Positions 6,103 to 8,692 of a stretch of DNA of 8,692 nucleotides are shown piece after piece. The DNA comes from an uncultured Oscillospiraceae bacterium (lineage in GTDB: Bacteria; Bacillota; Clostridia; Oscillospirales; Oscillospiraceae). Under the pieces are notes generated by a model. The model searched no databases, was not told where the DNA came from, and saw only the letters and a list, made by a program, of their open reading frames with translations. Each line of letters starts with the position of its first letter. Positions within the stretch are counted from its first letter, which is position 1. The position numbers and the translations under genes are program-made. Location: the NCBI GenBank assembly GCA_934565425.1, contig CAKTHW010000066.1, forward strand, positions 1-8,692, given 5' to 3'.

Positions 6103-6131
6103 AAAACCGCCAGCATCGTGCTGGCGGTTTT
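6103..6131. terminator. Bidirectional intrinsic terminator between convergent genes
   Basis: A 13-bp perfect stem, AAAACCGCCAGCA (6103-6115) with TGCTGGCGGTTTT (6119-6131), has a TCG loop. The A-run on one side and T-run on the other let it work on both strands. It begins 15 bases after the glycosyltransferase stop and ends 19 bases from the thioesterase stop on the other strand. Confidence 0.93.
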
Positions 6132-6150
6132 GTCATGGGGTGGATTTGAT

Positions 6151-6543
6151 TTAGTGGCTGAGCTTGTTCTGACACCGGGTGAAGAATTTTTCGTTGTCGA
6201 TGATGGCACGCTGATGGTCACAGGTGCCGATGATACCGGTCTCGTCGTAGGCGGTGATGGAGAAGGACACCTTCCGGCCGTTGATGGCGGTGACAGTGCT
6301 CTCCGCCCACACCTTCATGCCTACCGGGGTGGCGGCGTCGTGGGTCAGGTTCAGGGCGATGCCCACGCTGCCCTGGCCGTCCTCCAGATAGGGCTGGATG
6401 GAGGTCCAGGCGGCCTCTTCCATCAGCGCCGCCATGAAGGGGGTGGCGAAGACGTCCAGGGCGCCGGAACCGGCGGTCTTGGCGGTCTTCTCCGGGGTGA
6501 CGACGGTCTCTGCCCGTCCTTTGCAGCCTAGTTCCATGGTCAT
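6151..6543 (-). CDS. Hotdog-fold acyl-CoA thioesterase, FlK-like, 130 aa
   Basis: This is a compact single hotdog domain of the fluoroacetyl-CoA thioesterase-like family; such enzymes hydrolyse short acyl-CoA esters in the cytoplasm. The length is usual for the family. The three catalytic positions known from FlK (Thr42, Glu50, His76) have exact spacing matches here: Thr34 in VFATPFMAALMEEAAW, Glu42 eight residues on, and His68 in LNLTHDAATPVGM, 34 after the Thr. GRKVSFSITAYDE (89-101) and the closing HQRAIID (110-116) are also typical. This supports the family, not use of fluoroacetyl-CoA; distant relatives act on other substrates or are untested. The start at 6543 has AAAGGAG ten bases upstream; a second ATG two codons on is also possible. 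It is the last gene of a likely operon, 20 bases after the PotD-like gene, and stops before the two-way terminator. Confidence 0.88.
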   Translation of the reverse strand: MTMELGCKGRAETVVTPEKTAKTAGSGALDVFATPFMAALMEEAAWTSIQPYLEDGQGSVGIALNLTHDAATPVGMKVWAESTVTAINGRKVSFSITAYDETGIIGTCDHQRAIIDNEKFFTRCQNKLSH

Positions 6544-6563
6544 AGTCGATCTGCTCCTTTCTA

Positions 6564-7781
6564 TCAGGACTGAGGGTTGTTGGTGTTGTCTGCGGCTGTG
6601 TCCGCGCCGGTGAGCTGGGCGAACAGGGAGCCGTGAAGGGTCTCGGTCTCGGCAGGCAGGCCGGTGAGGAAGGGGGACTGCTTGCGGATGGATTCATCCG
6701 GGTAGGCCAGGGGGTTGTCGTGCCAGCTCTGGTTCATCTTCTTCAGCGCCGCCCCGGAGGTGGTGGAGTACTTGCTGTACACGGCGTTCTTGGCCAGGTT
6801 GTTGGCGGAGCACATATAGTTGATGAACTTCTGCGCTTCCTCCGGCCACTCCGTCCCGGCGGTGACGCAGTAGGAGTAGCACACCCGCCAGCTGCCCTCG
6901 TCAGGCAGAGCGAAGGCCAGGTTGGCGTTGTTGCTCATCATGTCAATGGCTGCACCGGAGTCGGCCACCGCCATGGCAGCGGACTGGTTGGTCATCATGG
7001 TGTAGGCCACGCGGCTGGTGTACCCGGCAGCCAGATCCTTCTGCTCTTCCAGCAGCTTGTAGGCGTCCTCCAGCTCCTTTTTGTCCGTGGTGTTCACGTC
7101 CTTGCCCTGCCGCTTCAGCGCCACAGCGGCACATTCCCGTGCCGTGGCAGGCATGACGATCTTGCCCTTGTAAGCCTCATCCCACAAAATGTCCCAGCTG
7201 CTCACCTGGGCGTCCACCAGTTTGGTGTCCCAGACGATGCCGGCGATGCCCCACAGAGCGGGGATACCGTACAGAGCACCATCGCCGTTGAGCTTGCGAT
7301 ATTTCTTGGCGATGTTGTCATAGTTGGATACCTTTTTGGTGTCCAGTTCCATCAGGCAGTCCTCCTCCTTCAGCTGGGAGAGGATGTCCTGGTCGGTGAG
7401 GATCACGTCATAATCGCAGACGGCGCCATCAGATTCCGAGCTTTCCGCCCGAGCCTGGGTGTCCTCCTCCTTCCACGCCCGAACTTCGGAAAGGACGTCC
7501 ACCGAGGATTCTTCCGGCAGCACCACTTCTTCGTCCGCGCTGGAGTCGCTCTTGGTGCTGTTGGCGTCGTCGGTCTTGGCCTTGGTCTCCGCCGGGGAGC
7601 GGGTGCCGATGATGTAGTTCACCTCGATGCCCGTCTCTTCCGTGAAGGCGTCGATGAGATCCTGACGGATGAAATTGCCTTCGGCGTAGACCGTCAGGGC
7701 GGTGTCCTTGCCGCAGCCTGTCAGGGACAGGGCCAGCAGCATGGAGAGGATCAGTAACAGTGCAATGGGTTTTCGCTTCAT
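6564..7781 (-). CDS. PotD-fold ABC substrate-binding lipoprotein with acidic insertion, 405 aa
   Basis: This is an extracellular substrate-binding lipoprotein related to the spermidine/putrescine binders PotD/PotF. Residues 1-22 form a signal with lipobox LTGC and lipidated Cys23. The fold signature follows: LTVYAEGNFIRQDLIDAFTEE (29-49), DYDVILTDQDIL (123-134), YGIPALWGIAGIVWDTKLV (171-189), SWDILWDEAYKGKIVM (195-210) and FINYMCSANNLAKNAVYSKYS (319-339). Residues about 66-120 are a Ser/Glu/Asp/Lys-rich insertion that I do not know from PotD, which makes it longer than the usual 350. The tryptophan/aspartate residues that hold polyamine in PotD appear partly missing, so the ligand may differ. 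The start at 7781 follows a GAAAGGAG site (7787-7794) that overlaps the stop codon of the upstream rlu gene. The frame runs on upstream but lacks a signal peptide there. No permease or ATPase is adjacent. Confidence 0.88.
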   Translation of the reverse strand: MKRKPIALLLILSMLLALSLTGCGKDTALTVYAEGNFIRQDLIDAFTEETGIEVNYIIGTRSPAETKAKTDDANSTKSDSSADEEVVLPEESSVDVLSEVRAWKEEDTQARAESSESDGAVCDYDVILTDQDILSQLKEEDCLMELDTKKVSNYDNIAKKYRKLNGDGALYGIPALWGIAGIVWDTKLVDAQVSSWDILWDEAYKGKIVMPATARECAAVALKRQGKDVNTTDKKELEDAYKLLEEQKDLAAGYTSRVAYTMMTNQSAAMAVADSGAAIDMMSNNANLAFALPDEGSWRVCYSYCVTAGTEWPEEAQKFINYMCSANNLAKNAVYSKYSTTSGAALKKMNQSWHDNPLAYPDESIRKQSPFLTGLPAETETLHGSLFAQLTGADTAADNTNNPQS

Positions 7782-7792
7782 AAGAACTCCTT

Positions 7793-8692
7793 TCAGTTCC
7801 AGGTGTAATCCGCCGCCTGCGCCAGGGGATAGTCCGGAAAATATTCCGCCGCGAAATCCACGGCGCTGACCTGAAAGCGCTGTCCGTTGAGGTATTCCAG
7901 CTCCCCAGCAGGGGTGGTGAACCGGAACTCCAACGACCAGGACCAGAGGGCCTGGCGGCGCATCCCGTAGCGGCGATTGAGCTTCTCGCTGCCGTATTTG
8001 CCATCGCCCAGGAGGGGATGACCGGCGGCAGCCAGTTGGGCACGGATTTGGTGGGTGCGGCCGGTGATCAGGTCGCATTCCAGCAGGGACAGCCCCCGTC
8101 CGCTGGTCAGCGTCCGATATTTGGTCACCGCCGTCCGGGCGCCGGGCACGGGACGGGACTTGACAAAGACCTGCTTCTTGGCCTCGTCCTTCCACAGATA
8201 CCCCTTCAGCGTGCCATCCGGCGGCTGGATCTGCCCCACAATGGCACACAGGTACAGCTTGACCAGCTCCCGATCCCGAATCTTCTGGTTCATCACCCGC
8301 AGCGCCTCGGCGGTCTTGGCGGCGATGACGATGCCGCCGGTGTTCCGGTCGATGCGGTTGCACAGCGCCGGTGCGAAGGCGTGCTCCCGAAAGGGGTTCC
8401 ACTCCTTCTTCTGGTACAGGTACGCCTGGATGTGGTTGATGAGGGTGTTCACGCGCTCCGTCTCATCCCCATGTACCACCATGCCGGGGGCTTTGTTGAC
8501 CAGCAGGATATGTTCGTCCTCATATAAAATGTCCAGCTTGGGCTTGAACAATTTTAAGAAGGCATTTTCCGGCGTAGGGATTTCAAAAAACTCATCGTTG
8601 ATGTATAATTGCAGCAGGTCGCCCACCTGCAAACGGGTGTCCCGCTTCGCCCCCTTGCCGTTGAGCTTCACCCGCTTGAGACGGATGTACTT
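7793..8692 (-). CDS. RluA-family 23S rRNA/tRNA pseudouridine synthase, N-terminus cut by window
   Basis: The frame is open to the right edge, so only the last 299 residues are visible; the first in-frame GTG (8669-8671) is inside the S4 RNA-binding domain (LKRVKLNGKGAKRDTRLQVGD) and is not the start. Residue numbers here count from that codon. After the S4 part comes the RluA catalytic core: YEDEHILLVNKAPGMVVHG (50-68), CNRIDRNTGGIVIAAKT (104-120) with the catalytic Asp108, and ECDLITGRTHQIRAQLAAAGHPLLGD (198-223). The common His of HRLDR is Asn here, a variant I recall in Firmicute members. It would convert a specific uridine to pseudouridine in 23S rRNA (RluC/RluD-like); the exact site cannot be told. 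It is the first visible gene of the leftward operon, ending 11 bases before the PotD-like start. Confidence 0.93.
   Translation of the reverse strand, partial: KYIRLKRVKLNGKGAKRDTRLQVGDLLQLYINDEFFEIPTPENAFLKLFKPKLDILYEDEHILLVNKAPGMVVHGDETERVNTLINHIQAYLYQKKEWNPFREHAFAPALCNRIDRNTGGIVIAAKTAEALRVMNQKIRDRELVKLYLCAIVGQIQPPDGTLKGYLWKDEAKKQVFVKSRPVPGARTAVTKYRTLTSGRGLSLLECDLITGRTHQIRAQLAAAGHPLLGDGKYGSEKLNRRYGMRRQALWSWSLEFRFTTPAGELEYLNGQRFQVSAVDFAAEYFPDYPLAQAADYTWN

Noticed and set aside
6633..7757. A 374-codon open frame on the plus strand opposite the PotD-like gene
   Set aside because: A GC-bias shadow: low-complexity Gly/Val/His protein, no family features, while the minus strand encodes a clear lipoprotein.
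6564..8402. Extending the PotD-like protein upstream to a 612-residue fusion
   Set aside because: The extra part lies over the rlu gene in another frame and is Arg/Pro/Gly-rich. A lipoprotein signal peptide and ribosome site mark the start at 7781.

Overview
The window looks like a piece of chromosome from a GC-rich (roughly 60 % by eye) anaerobic Firmicute, probably of the Oscillospiraceae/Ruminococcaceae type found in the gut. The reasons are the GGAGG-type ribosome sites on nearly every gene, sigma-A-like promoters that stand out as AT-rich islands, two lipobox lipoproteins, and the style of the protein families. This placement is inference; there is no rRNA or other phylogenetic marker. 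Nothing points to a phage, insertion sequence, CRISPR array, tRNA or rRNA. Nine protein-coding genes fill the window, two of them cut by its edges.

Left block (1-1932, plus strand): the C-terminal part of a GlcD/D-lactate-dehydrogenase-type FAD-linked 2-hydroxyacid oxidase overlaps by 17 bases a complete class I/II PLP aminotransferase. The pair could convert a 2-hydroxyacid to a 2-oxoacid and then to an amino acid. A 226-base gap follows, with the best promoter of the window (TTGAGA-17-TATAAT), which drives an 84-residue protein of unknown function. A strong intrinsic terminator and a second small hairpin then lie directly in front of a 445-residue MATE-family efflux transporter. No promoter is visible between them, so the transporter may depend on read-through.

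Middle block (3880-6132, plus strand): a 134-base control region carries two perfect inverted repeats and a promoter. It precedes a 277-residue amino-acid-type ABC substrate-binding lipoprotein with a codon choice unlike its neighbours, ended by a 13-bp-stem terminator. No permease or ATPase gene accompanies it here. Next is a family 2 glycosyltransferase with its own candidate promoter and a 14-bp palindrome upstream. A two-way terminator at 6103-6131 separates it from the convergent genes on the right.

Right block (6151-8692, minus strand): three tightly packed genes run leftward from the right edge: an RluA-family pseudouridine synthase (its start lies off the window), a PotD-fold substrate-binding lipoprotein with an unusual acidic insertion, and a small hotdog thioesterase that keeps the Thr/Glu/His spacing of fluoroacetyl-CoA thioesterase FlK. 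Gaps of 11 and 20 bases suggest one transcript.

Most of the window is ordinary housekeeping, transport and metabolic DNA. The parts most worth a second look are the operator-like repeats around the amino-acid-binding lipoprotein promoter, the terminator-guarded MATE gene, and the odd PotD-like protein next to an FlK-like thioesterase. I did not see convincing evidence of a wholly new system.
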